A DNA stretch of 64,000 nucleotides from the NCBI RefSeq assembly GCF_040436345.1, contig NC_133237.1, positions 27,737,653 to 27,801,652 of the forward strand. The letters run 5' to 3'. The DNA comes from Pagrus major. Taxonomy: Eukaryota; Chordata; Actinopteri; Spariformes; Sparidae. The notes under the pieces are model-generated. The model had not been told where the DNA came from and searched no databases. It saw nothing but the letters and a program-made list of their open reading frames with translations. Shown here piece after piece: positions 47,362 through 59,299 of this stretch. Made by a program: the position numbers and the translations under genes. Position 1 is the stretch's first letter. Each line of letters begins with the position of its first letter.

Positions 47362-49043
47362 AGTTCATGTACAGTACTGTGTGTACTTTGTGTATTTGAC
47401 TGAATTTACTGTAAGAGTTAAGATAAAGACAGAAAGACAGGAGGACACAGAGGGCAGGTGATTCCAGGTGATTCCAGGTGTTTCCAGGTGTTTCTCACCT
47501 TAAAGCTGAAGACAAACTTTCCTCCTTTGTAAAAGCCCTGTGAGACAAACACACACACATCTTACACACTGTGTACTTCTTCTGTGTACTTCTACTTCAT
47601 TTTTACTTCAAATCACTTCAGAGTTTGAGTTTTAAACACAGATGACATCATCAGTTTATTAAATGAGCTCTGCTGTCACCGAACTGTCGCCGGCATGTTA
47701 ACACATTTATAATCATGTCAGACTGCAACACTGACAGCAGCGACTCTGCACAGCGAGTACTTTTACTTCAGTACTAATAATGTTTGTACCTGTCAGGGCG
47801 AGACCGTCTCCGTCCTGCTCTTCATATCAAATTACATCTCACACAAGTTATTTAAGTGTCATCATCACGTAATAACACGTTTCTGATGATAACGAGGTCA
47901 TTTAGATCGAACATTATTATTCTGTGATGACTTCAGAGATCAAACACATTTACTTATTTACATGTTGTTACTGAGTCTGTCCTCCATGAACACCACACAC
48001 ACACACACACACACACACACCTCGTCTGGTGAGATGATGAGTCTGAAGTTGAGGAGGTCATCGTCATCGGGGAAGTTGATCTCACACGTCTTTGGCAGGT
48101 TCAACTCATTGATGTCTGAAACACAAACAGGAAACACCGTCCACCTGGATGACACAGCTGAACCACCTGACCAGGTGTGTGACAGTGTGAGGAGAAGCTG
48201 CTGCTCCCTCACATGAACACACTGCCTGTCAGATCTGTCGTGTGTGTGCTCACAGGTGTGTTTCAGACAGCTGCTTCATCAGGAAGTTGTTCAGGTCGTG
48301 TTTTTATGTCACCTCCAGGAGTTCAGTGAGAATCCACTGCGTTTATTAACTGGCTGAAATCTGACTGACGGAAAGTTTGATGGCACCAGAACCAACTCGT
48401 TAGCTGCCAATCAAACACGTCCTGCCCTCAGTGAAATTTAACCAAAGGTAAAGAAGAAGTTAGTCACCCTGTGGACAAATAAACAGAGAGCTGACACAGC
48501 AAGTTAGCTAGTTAAAAGCTATCTGGTGTTAGCTAACTAGCCTAAAAAAAAAAATCAACCTAAAGAAACGTTATGATGTGTCGCTGCTGTAAAGTGTGAG
48601 CTGGTTATTATTGTGAGATCTGTCCCGGGTTGAGTGTTGTTAAGTGTTAGCTGTGTGCTAACGTGTTAGCCTGAGACGCTTCTGACTGGCTGTCTGCGTT
48701 TTGTTTTCAAATATAGAACAAGCTAGCCGCGGTTAGCTAACACCACTTCAGGCTAAAGTTAGCGTGCTAGCTGCTGGCCTGAGTTATAATAACAGCCCGC
48801 TTTTACTCTCTGTGTTTCTGGATCCTGGCCACTGACGGGGGGTCCTGTTACCCTGTGGTTTATAGGTAACCAGTGAGCCCGGCAGCCAGGACCAGCTAAC
48901 CGGGTACTGGTGCTGTTGACTCGCCTACCTTTCTGTATTCGGAGCTGGGCCGCGCTGGCTTTTTTACCCCCGGCTCCTGTTCTGTTTCCTCCAGCAGATT
49001 CCTCGTCTTTCTTCTGCTGCTTCAGGGAAAAAAGCTTAATCAT
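45289..49043 (-). CDS. ube2m: UBE2M (UBC12), NEDD8-conjugating enzyme E2
   Basis: Six coding exons on the minus strand: 48929-49043, 48021-48115, 47499-47537, 47204-47307, 46196-46259 and 45289-45429; 185 residues, all in frame. The N terminus [19 protein letters not shown] is the UBA3-docking tail special to UBE2M. The core carries [38 protein letters not shown], the catalytic stretch [19 protein letters not shown] (active Cys near residue 113) and [20 protein letters not shown]. The end is [14 protein letters not shown]. This is nearly identical to the vertebrate protein as I recall it (183 residues in human). It accepts NEDD8 from the NAE1-UBA3 E1 and passes it with RBX1 to cullins, activating cullin-RING ligases. 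It is divergent from the fbxl19 leader and convergent with the TRIM gene. Confidence 0.98.
46295..46320. repeat. (CAA)n in ube2m intron
   Basis: About eight CAA triplets. Confidence 0.9.
47311..47358. repeat. (CA)n microsatellite in ube2m intron 3
   Basis: About 24 CA units lying immediately upstream (gene sense) of the exon 4 acceptor. Confidence 0.95.
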
Positions 49044-49345
49044 CTTCAGTTATTTGATAATTGGATGCCTATACTCTGCGTCCCTGCGGTGTGCGCGGTC
49101 TGTCTGTGCCGGCTGTGGGTTTTCAGAGAGTCGCTTCAGTCCGAACGGCACCGTGATGTTGATGGAGCCGGTGCGTCTCAACTAATTACACTGAGAGAGA
49201 TGCTAGCCGCCGAGCTAGCCTAGCCTGTTAGCTAGCAGAGAGGCCGGGCAGAGCAGGGGGAGGCGGGGGGAGGAGAGAGGGGAGGGAGGGGAGGGAGCCC
49301 GCACCGCACCGCACCGCACCGCACCGCGCCGCGCAGCGCAGCGGC
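49044..49345 (-). promoter_or_regulatory. ube2m upstream region with GC-rich (GCACC)n
   Basis: The 300 bases before the ube2m start are GC-rich and CpG-bearing. At 49301-49327 there are five GCACC units, followed by GCGCCGCGCAGCGCAGCG. No TATA box is visible. This is a likely housekeeping promoter, inferred from position and composition. Confidence 0.45.
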
Positions 49346-49394
49346 GGGACAAACACCCAGATACCCCCCCCCCCCCCAGCACAAGCAGCAGATA

Positions 49395-49870
49395 TTGAAT
49401 GTAACTAAGTACATTTACTCAAGTACTGTACAATGTTCAGGTACTTTATTACTTCAACCTGTCAGATTACTTCTGTACTTTGACTGAAGCAGGATTTTGA
49501 ATGCAGGACTTTTACTTGTAACGGATTACTTTTACATTGTGGTATTTGAGGTATAAATAAATATATGGATCAGGTACTTTACTGATACTTTTGATACTTA
49601 AGTACTTTTAACATCAGACTTTTACTCAAGTATTCAAGTATTCATATGTGACTTTCACTTTTACCAACGTAACATTTTAACACCAAATCTTTACTTTTAT
49701 TCAAGTCTGACTTTTGGGCACTTTTAACAACACTGACAAGTATGAATGTAACTAAGTACTTAGTTACATTTAACATCAGATACTTTAAGACTTTTACTCG
49801 AGTACGACTTTAGGATACTTTTTATATCACAGTCAGTTTATCACAAACATTACGTAGTTACGTCTTTAAT
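49395..49870. repeat. AAGTAC-type dispersed repeat cluster
   Basis: Repeated GTAACTAAGTACATTTACTC, AAGTACTGTAC, GACTTTTACTCAAGTA and similar blocks, in an imperfect serial arrangement. Same family as 38150-38420 and 61305-61930. Confidence 0.7.
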
Positions 49871-50097
49871 ATACAATGTTACCAAGAAAGTATTTTATTA
49901 TTTTAAACTGATAATTTATTAGGATACAGGTATAGATTATAGATTATAGATTATAGATACTTTACTGATTGATTAGACATCCAGTAGCAGCGTACAACAA
50001 CAACAACAACAACAACAAACATGACATGAAACGTCTGTCACATCTAACAAACCTCGACCCGCCAGAAAATATTAAATCAGATTAAACATTTGCAAAG

Positions 50098-50236
50098 ACC
50101 AACAGACCAACAAACCAACAGACCAACAGACAAACAGAGCAGCAGACCAGTTTGTTTGTTTGTCTGTCTGTCTCTCTGTCTGTCTGTTTGTTTGTTTGTT
50201 TGTTTGTTTGTCTGTCTGTCTGTCTGTCTGTTTGTT

Positions 50237-50279
<43 letters not shown>

Positions 50280-50288
50280 TTGTCTGTT

Positions 50289-50335
<47 letters not shown>

Positions 50336-50396
50336 TTTGTTTGTCTGTCTGTCTGTCTGTCTGTTTGTTTGTCTGTTTGTTTGTTTGTTTGTCTGT

Positions 50397-50477
<81 letters not shown>

Positions 50478-50486
50478 TTGTCTGTT

Positions 50487-50529
<43 letters not shown>

Positions 50530-50590
50530 TTTGTTTGTCTGTCTGTCTGTCTGTCTGTTTGTTTGTCTGTTTGTTTGTTTGTTTGTCTGT

Positions 50591-50655
<65 letters not shown>

Positions 50656-50698
50656 TTGTTTGTTTGTTTGTTTGTTTGTTTGTTTGTTTGTTTGTGCC
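50098..50698. repeat. (TGTC)n/(TGTT)n array with inverted start
   Basis: About 540 bases of TGTC and TGTT tetramers (50153-50698) are preceded by CAAACC/CAGACC units on the opposite sense (50098-50135). Inside, an interruption pattern with TTTGTTTTGT recurs at 50331 and 50525, so a block of about 195 bases is duplicated. All open frames here are low complexity. Confidence 0.93.
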
Positions 50699-50699
50699 C

Positions 50700-51290
50700 C
50701 TGCCTCCTGACAGTCCCAGGACTGGGCCAGCCCTCCTCACCAGCGTCCCTCCTGTGCAGATAAGCAGCAGCTGCAGCAGGAGGCTGTAAATGTGAGAACT
50801 TTGATGGAAACGTGATAAAATTAATGACTTGTTTGTCATGTGTTTGAGTTTAGTTGAGAACTGCTCACCTCCTGAGTGCCATACAGATAACCACCAACTG
50901 TAGCTGCTGTTAGCTAGTTACCTCGGTTAGCCGTGCAGGTAGTGGTCTGGACTGAGACAGAACAGGCTGCAGCTAGCCTGTTAGCATGCTAACTTCTGTA
51001 GCTATGTACATAAACATCTGACATGACATCACAACTCTTATTTCATTCACACTGTTGATAATTTTAGTTCATTTTTAATAAAATTCTTACATATTGCACC
51101 TTTAAATCCTGATGTTTCTGTGTTTAGTTTATTAAATGTCATAGTTGTGATGATTAGTCAGAAATATTAAGGCTGACTGAGGTTTGTTTGCATTATTATG
51201 AAGCGTCGTCACGTCCTGATATCTTCCTGGAGGTTGTTCCCTTAATGTTCAGGCCTCCACACTACAAGATCCAGAATGCATCTCTGCACC
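50700..51290. other. intergenic sequence upstream of fbxl19
   Basis: No exon or strong element seen. A repeat-like end TTGCACCTTTAAATC is present near 51093-51107. Confidence 0.5.
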
Positions 51291-51294
51291 CGAC

Positions 51295-52096
51295 GCATCG
51301 TGACGTCACCTCGCAGGGGGCGGAGCGTGCATATCATCGCTGCCCATATTTTATTTACAACATTTATTTATTTAATTAATTTTTTTCTCCCTCCGAGGCA
51401 GAATGGAGACTGTAGTCACCTGTGTGATGTAATCAATGCGGGGGGTTAAACGCGTCACAGGCGACCAACAGACCCGCAACACTGAACCAAATCACGCACA
51501 GCACCGCAGCCAGGCGCCACACAATAGACACGGAGAACAATAGCCGCGCGCTGCTCTTTATTCACAACATCTGATCCATTTCCAACGCAGCGGTGAGCGC
51601 GGCCTAGTTCCCGCGGAGGGTTAAAACCGTGCGTCGCCTGAAAACACTGCGCTTCAGTCAAAATGAGCCATTTTAGGAGCCGTGAGGCGGCGCGCGAGGG
51701 AGCGAGCAGGAACACGCCGTAACGTGCGGGGCGGGGGGAGAGAGACAGCCACGCACAGCGAGAGAGAGAGAGAGAGAGCGAGCAGTGAATGGGCACGACT
51801 CAGTCAGCAGCACTGCGCCCTTCACTTTATCGATATCGATCAGTTTGGTAATCGAGACGCTCGGAGCCGCCGCGGGTCCGCACGGCAGCGCGGGAGCAGC
51901 CGGAGCAGCCGGAACAGCCGGAACAGCCGCCGCGATGGGCCGCGCGTGAGCAGCCCGGGAGCGACCAGCAGCCTGGCGGAGACAGAAACAAGGAAGCGGA
52001 CGGCTAGCGGCGCTACACACGAGCTAACGCTGGCTAACTGGTGGCTAATATTATTTCTAATGTGCGACCAAGGAGTATGCGACCTGATACGAAGAG
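51295..52096 (+). promoter_or_regulatory. fbxl19 CpG-rich promoter and leader exon
   Basis: CpG-dense sequence begins near 51430. Upstream is a full CRE palindrome TGACGTCA at 51301-51308 and GGGGGCGGAGC. The leader ends in a good donor, AGAG|GTGAGT, at 52096/52097. The next acceptor consistent with the gene is 56871. A frame open from ATG 51682 through ATG 52060 reaches the donor but is out of frame with the CXXC protein. Confidence 0.55.
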
Positions 52097-54628
52097 GTGA
52101 GTCCCTGCTCGGTCATTTCTTCACACACACGCGGTTTTAACGAGCCTCCGTGAGCCCGGGGAGGTTTTACCGGAGCACAGAGATAATGAAAGAGGAAGCG
52201 CACTGCAGCCTGCGGAGGCAGCTAGCATGCTAGCATGGTACCAACCTAACGTTTGTGTTTGAGAGCACGGGGGGAGGGTGAGGGCAGCGTGTGTCATGTT
52301 TTCAGGTATGTGCTTCTTAAATTAACGTCACACTGAGCGTGTACACACACCTGCAGCTGTCCGCGTGCTCGCCTGCTCTCATTAAATGTAGGTTACTGTG
52401 ACGCGCTAGTTGTTAGCCGTTAGCAACTGTCTCGCAAGTGGTGCCAGATGCGCATCTTCATTATTCTTGGCTGCTAACTTCTGTTAGCTTCATGGTGTGT
52501 AATCTCCCTGATCGATCTGATGCTCGCGTTATCAGTGCAGCACGCAGAAGTTTACACAGGCTGGGATCAGCTGGAGGCTGCAGAGGAGACACGGTACCAA
52601 CACATTACACAACCCGGAGCTGTGGGAGCTCGTCTCATTGTGTTGCTCAGAGCTGCTGCTGAGCAAAAACAAACACTGAGAATGAGCTTCAGCAGAAACA
52701 GAAGAATAAGAAGGTGCAGAGAGTCACTGAGAAGCAGAGCAGCAGCAGAGAGGTGACGAGAGAAGAAGCACCTGGTTTGTGTTTTTACTCCAAAATAAAC
52801 AGTTTCTCATCAGTCAGTCAGCTGATCAGCTCTTCAGTTGCATTTGGTTCATTTTTAGATTTAATCTGCATCTGTTTTGATGACTGATCATCACCAGCAG
52901 CTCCTGAGCTGTTCGCTCACAGACCTGATGCTGTTTTGGACTCAACAACATGAACAGACGTCTCGTTGGTTCTGGGATATTTTCCAATAATATAAAGACT
53001 AAATGTGTAATTGATTACCAGGAACATGACGTGAGACTAATCATTAATAAAATAATAGTTATTTGCAGCTCTAATCACAAACATCAGTCCAGGTGTGACA
53101 GCGAACTCTGTGACCCAATAAGGATTTTAAGCTCTATCAGCGCCGGGCCTGGACCGAACACATATTTATATTATTGATTCATCCGCCAGTTATTTGGTCG
53201 AGTAATCACTTCATTTTTAAAAGGTCAGAAAAAATAGTTCATCACTTTTTCTTCAGAGTCAAAGACGACTTAAATATTTAATACCGAACCTCGAGGGGTC
53301 AGAATGTGTTCATGTTATTAATGTTTATCATAGAGGTCAATAAATCAGATCACATTGTTTAAATTATGGATGCAGCTTATGATTAGTGTCACTATTGATC
53401 GATCCAGCGACTATTTTCTTTATCATCCAGTTGATTAAACTAATTAATACTGTCTGTCACAGTTGTCTCGAGCATGAAGGGGATGTTTTCTGTCTTCATT
53501 GACCAAAATGTTCAAATTAGAAAATATATTGAATTTACTGTGCGGCTGCATGATAATTAGAAATATTATCAAAATCACAATATAGACAAGTGCAATATCC
53601 AAATCACAGGAGCTGCAGTGTTTTATTAAACACACAGTTATACTGAAGGACTGTGGAGCTGCAGACGTCCTGATGGTTGTGTGAAGTGTTGTTCACTGTT
53701 TGTTTGGTATAAAAGTGAAATGAAGTGCTGTCAAAGTTCTTCTTTTCCTAATAATCACAATTTATTAGTTTTAGCCCATCATGCTGCCCAAATGTTCTGC
53801 TCCACCAGACCGAGACGAGCAGACAGTCATCACACAAGATCAGCTGAAACGCAGAAAACAATAAATAATTTATCGTTCTGTAAATAGTTTCCGAATATTT
53901 CTGCCGATCGACAAATCAATGATGTCTGATCCTTCAGCAGCTGCAGAGGACGGCAGCAGGGTTCAGTCCGGCTGAAGTGAAGCAGCGCTGTGGTTTCATG
54001 ACTTGGTGTTTTTTGTTCAGTGTGAATCATTGTGACTCTGCAGAGTCACAGACAGACACACAGACAGATGTTACCTCCTGCTCTCTTTTCTTCCTACTTT
54101 GACAGACATGAAACTTGATATGAACCTGAAATAAACACACTTAAATATCACTAATATGGTAGAAATCAAAACTAAAGACAATCTAATGTGCAGGACGTGA
54201 TCTTGGTCAGTTTCATTCCACACTGTAGCTTAAACGATATGACTGCAGCCCTAAGTGAGACCCAACAGACCCAACAGTCAAACTGTTTCCAGAACCACTA
54301 ACTGCTCCTTTAATTACATTTATATCACCACAATTACAAAAAACATATCCAGCCTCTCATCTTTACAGAAAAACTATCATTATGGTTTGTTGCTGCTTTG
54401 TTGCTTTAATTTAATACATTGAATCGCTTTATTCAGACTGGAGATGCGGTTTCAGAGTCTTTTAGTGTGACGATGCCATAAAATATGAAACATGACAATC
54501 AAAGCTTCATCAAAAACCTGCGTAGAAGCTGCGAATAAAAATAAAGAAAAATATGATAAAAGATGTGATGAAGCTCTGAAGGTTTGTCCGGACAGCGAGC
54601 GGCTGCAGCAGACATTTAAAAAGTCATA

Positions 54629-54909
54629 TTAAAGGGTCACTCTGTAGTTTTGTAGCTTAGAATTGTAATATTTACAATATTAATGAGGTAATAACACAAA
54701 CTGTTTCCATCGGTGAATAAACCAGCTGCTCTCAGAGGAAAATAAGGTCCCAGAACACTGTTTGAAGCTAGAAAGGTGGCAGGGTCCGCCACATATAAAC
54801 AAAGTAAAACAGTATAGACTGTGTTGTCAGTTTGTTGTTGTTTCAGTCGGTGAACATCTCTCTCTGCTCGTTAACATTTCTTCAGCTAAACCACAGACTG
54901 CTCCTTTAA
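54629..54909. mobile_element. 281-bp MITE in fbxl19 intron 1
   Basis: Begins TTAAAGGGTCACTCTGTAGT and ends ACTACA-type inverted copy (CCACAGACTGCTCCTTTAA). The 22-base ends pair with about four mismatches. There is no open frame. The terminal TTAAAGG is shared with the MITE at 36557-37100, but the interior differs. Confidence 0.7.
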
Positions 54910-56731
54910 TGTAAATGTTGTAAATCTCAGGTGGAACCTGGTTGGTCCATCAGGTGGCTGACAGCAGCCAATCACAGACATGCTGGTGTCAGTGTAGTTG
55001 TTGTTGATGCCGGCTGATGTGAAAACTTTCTGGTTTTAAAGAACACGGAGCAGAAGATGATTTATGATCGTGAAACACAGTTTACTGTTTTAGTTCACTC
55101 AGTAAAGTTTGTTGTTGATCTGTAAATATCCTTCATCCATGTTACAGTGTTTGATAACCATGTTTGAGGATTCATCACAAAAACTCTGTACATCAGCTGA
55201 TGGATCAGTATTGGACTTCTTTACTCGCTGACATCAGTCTGGGCCCAAAACCTGCAGCCGGGCTCTCGTGTCGTGTCGGGACGATGATGCAACAGCTGCT
55301 CACAGAATCAGCTTCATCAGCTCCTCTCTGAACTCTAACAGTCTACATATGATGTCATGATGTCATTATCATTATTATTGAACACTTTAATAATAAAAGT
55401 CTCGGAGGTGATCAGATATTGTTCCAGTGATCCATCGATAATAATCTCATCATCACACAACACAAACGTTGTGTATAGTCCAGGATCAGATGATCAGATA
55501 CCTCACTGATCTCAGATCAGATCCTCCATCACTTCTCTCACTGTAGTTTCTGTGTGGTTGCCATGGTAACGCAGTGAGCTGTGGCGGCAAGTTGAAAACC
55601 ACCATGAACTCTGAGGTGTGATGACGACAGAGGTCAGACCGACTACAAGCACCTCAGATATCAGATATATGATTATATCCTGGCAGACATGAAGCTTCAT
55701 CAACCCTGAATTACATGTTAAATAACACTAATCACACAGAAATCAACAGCATAGATCAGCAAATGTACCAGAATGATGAGCGTCGGGGTTCGTATCACGT
55801 GTACCCCGAAACCAGAACGTCGCTGCAGCTCTCGTCCAACACGACGTCTTTACGTGTCTCGTTTTGTCCCACAGAGAGATTCAGTCCACGGTGACATCAG
55901 CTCAGCAACATATAAACTCAACACTTTGTTTTTGATCACATTTATCAGGAGTTGAGGCGACAGAGAGGCAACGTTTTTTAAATGTAATTTATTTAATTGT
56001 CACGTGATCACAGAAAGCATCATGAATATCAGTCTGTCGCTAATTTAAAGTTTAATTTAAGTCTTTTTACGTCAATATTTCTTAACATTATAATAAAGCA
56101 TTTCTTCAACAAAAACCTATTTTCATTCATTTCAGGGTCAAACTAACTCATAATAATAATAGAAATGACATAATTTCATATACCATGATGCTGTGAACCT
56201 GTGATGCTCTGAGGTAAAGTCTCTGGATTATCTTGGCAGTAGGTTTACTATCGAACATCGTGTAGTCGCCATCATATGCAATATTTTTCACAATATCGAA
56301 TAACACACAGCTGTTACGGCATCTCAGGGCTTTTATTTTGGAAAGAAAATGCAGGCTGAGCTGTCGCAGCGTGTGATGATACCTGACGAGGTGAGAATGA
56401 GAGCGGGCTGGTGGAGGTTAATGATGCAGCGGCTTCACGCAGCACTTTAACATTATTTGGGGTTTGAAGCAGAGAAAATGGCAGCTCACGTGATCGGAAA
56501 GAGACGACATGTTGTCTTTGCTGTTGGACAATAATCTTGTCGAGCGCCATATTTGGGCGGGACGGTATCGTGATGTAACATTTTGGATATCGCCCAAGAC
56601 TGCTCCTGGCACACAAGCGCTCACTCACACTGCGTTGAACACATTTGTGCTCAAAACTGAGAAATCAACCTTTTGTGTGTAAAATAACCTGTTTATTTGT
56701 GTGTGTTGAGTGTGTGTCTGGTCCCTGACCC

Positions 56732-56786
56732 AAACAAAGATGGCAGCCTGAGGAAGCAGCTCTCCCTCAGGCTGCCATCTTTGTTT
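56732..56786. ncRNA. perfect 22-bp hairpin in fbxl19 intron 1
   Basis: Arms 56732-56753 and 56765-56786 are exact reverse complements (AAACAAAGATGGCAGCCTGA plus GG; the other arm starts CCTCAGGC), with an 11-base loop. The hairpin ends 86 bases before exon 2. It could fold in the pre-mRNA. Calling it an RNA gene is speculative. Confidence 0.3.
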
Positions 56787-56886
56787 TGTCTGAAGAGAAC
56801 CTCTAACTTTTTTGCCCCTGTGATGTCATCATTGACCTTTAACCTCACCTCTGCTCGCCGTCTGTCTGCAGCTGACTTGTTCGGGG

Positions 56887-57065
56887 ATGTCGGGCAGTAA
56901 GGCGCTGGGCGGGGGGGCGAGGCGCAGGCGGACGCGGTGCCGGCGCTGCCAGGCCTGCATGAGGACCGAGTGTGGAGAGTGTCACTTCTGTAAGGACATG
57001 AAGAAGTTCGGAGGGCCCGGCCGGATGAAGCAGTCCTGCCTCCTGAGACAGTGCACGGCGGTGAG

Positions 57066-57101
<36 letters not shown>

Positions 57102-58975
57102 TTCACACTCAGGTTGATTGACAGGTGTCTCCAGCTGGTTTTTGTTTGTGTCTCGTTCATGAAAACAAAATGAAGTCCTTTTTAAAGAAAGCTTTAAAGG
57201 ATCATTCCGCTTCATTCACGCTCCAGTACTCCAACATGTAAACACTGATTCAAACACTCCAAACTTTATTAGTCAGGACGTTAAACGCACGAGCGGAGTC
57301 ACTGAGCCGGTTTTAAACACATTTGCATGCAGAGCAAACACACACTTACACACTTTATATCACAAAGTGCTCACTTCAGCTGAAAGACCAACATTTGCAT
57401 GTATCAACAAGACTCTAACAACAGTGACACACACACAGACACACACAGACACACACACACACAGTGAGGAGAGCTCACCCAAACATTAAACTCACCCATC
57501 ATCTCCTCCTGATGATATAAAGTCAGGCTCAGCCATCATCTCCTCCTGATGATATAAAGTCAGGCTCAGCCATCATCTCCTCCTGATGATATAAAGTCAG
57601 GCTCAGCCATCATCTCCTCCTGATGATATAAAGTCAGGCTCAGCCATCATCTCCTCCTGATGATATAAAGTCAGGCTCAGTCATCATCTCCTCCTGATGA
57701 TATAAAGTCAGGCTCAGCCATCATCTCCTCCTGATGATATAAAGTCAGGCTCAGCCATCGTCTCCTCCTGATGATATAAAGTCAGGCTCAGTCATCATCT
57801 CCTCCTGATGATATAAAGTCAGGCTCAGCCATCATCTCCTCCTGATGATATAAAGTCAGGCTCAGCCATCATCTCCTCCTGATGATATAAAGTCAGGCTC
57901 AGCCATCGTCTCCTCCTGATGATATAAAGTCAGGCTCAGTCATCATCTCCTCCTGATGATATAAAGTCAGGCTCAGCCATCATCTCCTCCTGATGATATA
58001 AAGTCAGGCTCAGCCATCGTCTCCTCCTGATGATATAAAGTCAGGCTCAGTCATCGTCTCCTCCTGATGATATAAAGTCAGGCTCAGCCATCATCTCCTC
58101 CTGATGATATAAAGTCAGGCTCAGCCATCATCTCCTCCTGATGATATAAAGTCAGGCTCAGCCATCATCTCCTCCTGATGATATAAAGTCAGGCTCAGCC
58201 ATCGTCTCCTCCTGATGATATAAAGTCAGGCTCAGTCATCATCTCCTCCTGATGATATAAAGTCAGGCTCAGCCATCATCTCCTCCTGATGATATAAAGT
58301 CAGGCTCAGTCATCATCTCCTCCTGATGATATAAAGTCAGGCTCAGTCATCATCTCCTCCTGATGTCTCCATACAGCTCGTCTGCTGCGATCACAGAGAT
58401 CACAACCTGATCAGAGGAGATGATGTTTACACCCTCTGCGTGAGGTGGAGTTCAGCAGCTACAGTGAAGATTTCAGCTTAAATTAAACTTTTTTGGCCGT
58501 TGAAAACCAACGTGAATGACAGATATAAGATTTAAGCACTAGAAGACTGATCGACACAGTAAACTACCTGCTTTCATCTTCACTGTCCACAGGGCTGACA
58601 GCTGTATTTACATGTTGGTGCTGATTGTGACATAAAGAAGTCATGATGAACACTGGACCAGGACCAGGATCAATAACTTGGTGTGCTGTCACACGTTTCT
58701 AAATCTTTAATTGACTTCAGTTACAGTAAACAGTCGATCAATAGTGTGATCAGCTCAACTGTACATGAGTACCCGTCTGTTGATAACATATTCTCTAATA
58801 CGATCCCTCTGACATCACGTGTTCGTGTTCATGGATCAAATAAACAGGCTGAGATGTTTGTTGTTCTTCATCACGTCAAAACAGAAAATCAATCAGGATC
58901 ATTGATTAGGTTCAATGTGAGGAGCGGACAAAATGTTCTCATCACACTCCAGAACATAGACCGGTCCTCACAGAG

Positions 58976-59046
<71 letters not shown>

Positions 59047-59205
59047 CTTCAAACACTGAAGGTGTGGATTTTTTTTGTGTCGATTCTTCAAATAGCATCA
59101 GCAGGAGAGGATGCTGGGTTTCCGTGGCAACCGGAGATGGTTGCTGGTGCTGTGAGTGAGAGAGAGTTGGCTTTGATTCATCGCCGTGGTTTCACTGAGA
59201 TGCTT

Positions 59206-59299
<94 letters not shown>

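Larger units (their letters stand above)
52060..56900 (+). other. upstream ORF overlapping the fbxl19 start (spliced)
   Basis: If exon 1 (ending 52096) joins exon 2 (starting 56872), ATG at 52060 reads MCDQGVCDLIRR, crosses the junction, and stops at TAA 56898-56900, 11 bases past the first base of the main ATG. The frame extends upstream to ATG 51682 without a stop. In the frame of the main protein a TGA lies just before the junction, so the main product cannot start in exon 1. Confidence 0.4.

Noticed and set aside
50072-50839. Open frames of about 200-255 codons on both strands
   Set aside because: Low-complexity products of the TGTC/TGTT array.
51682-52140. 152-codon frame as the true N terminus of fbxl19
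   Set aside because: It is out of frame with the CXXC exon after splicing, and its composition is that of a GC-rich leader. It is reported instead as an upstream frame.
57467-58375. Regular 37-bp repeats reminiscent of a CRISPR array
   Set aside because: Units are contiguous with no unique spacers, and the region is an intron of a vertebrate gene.
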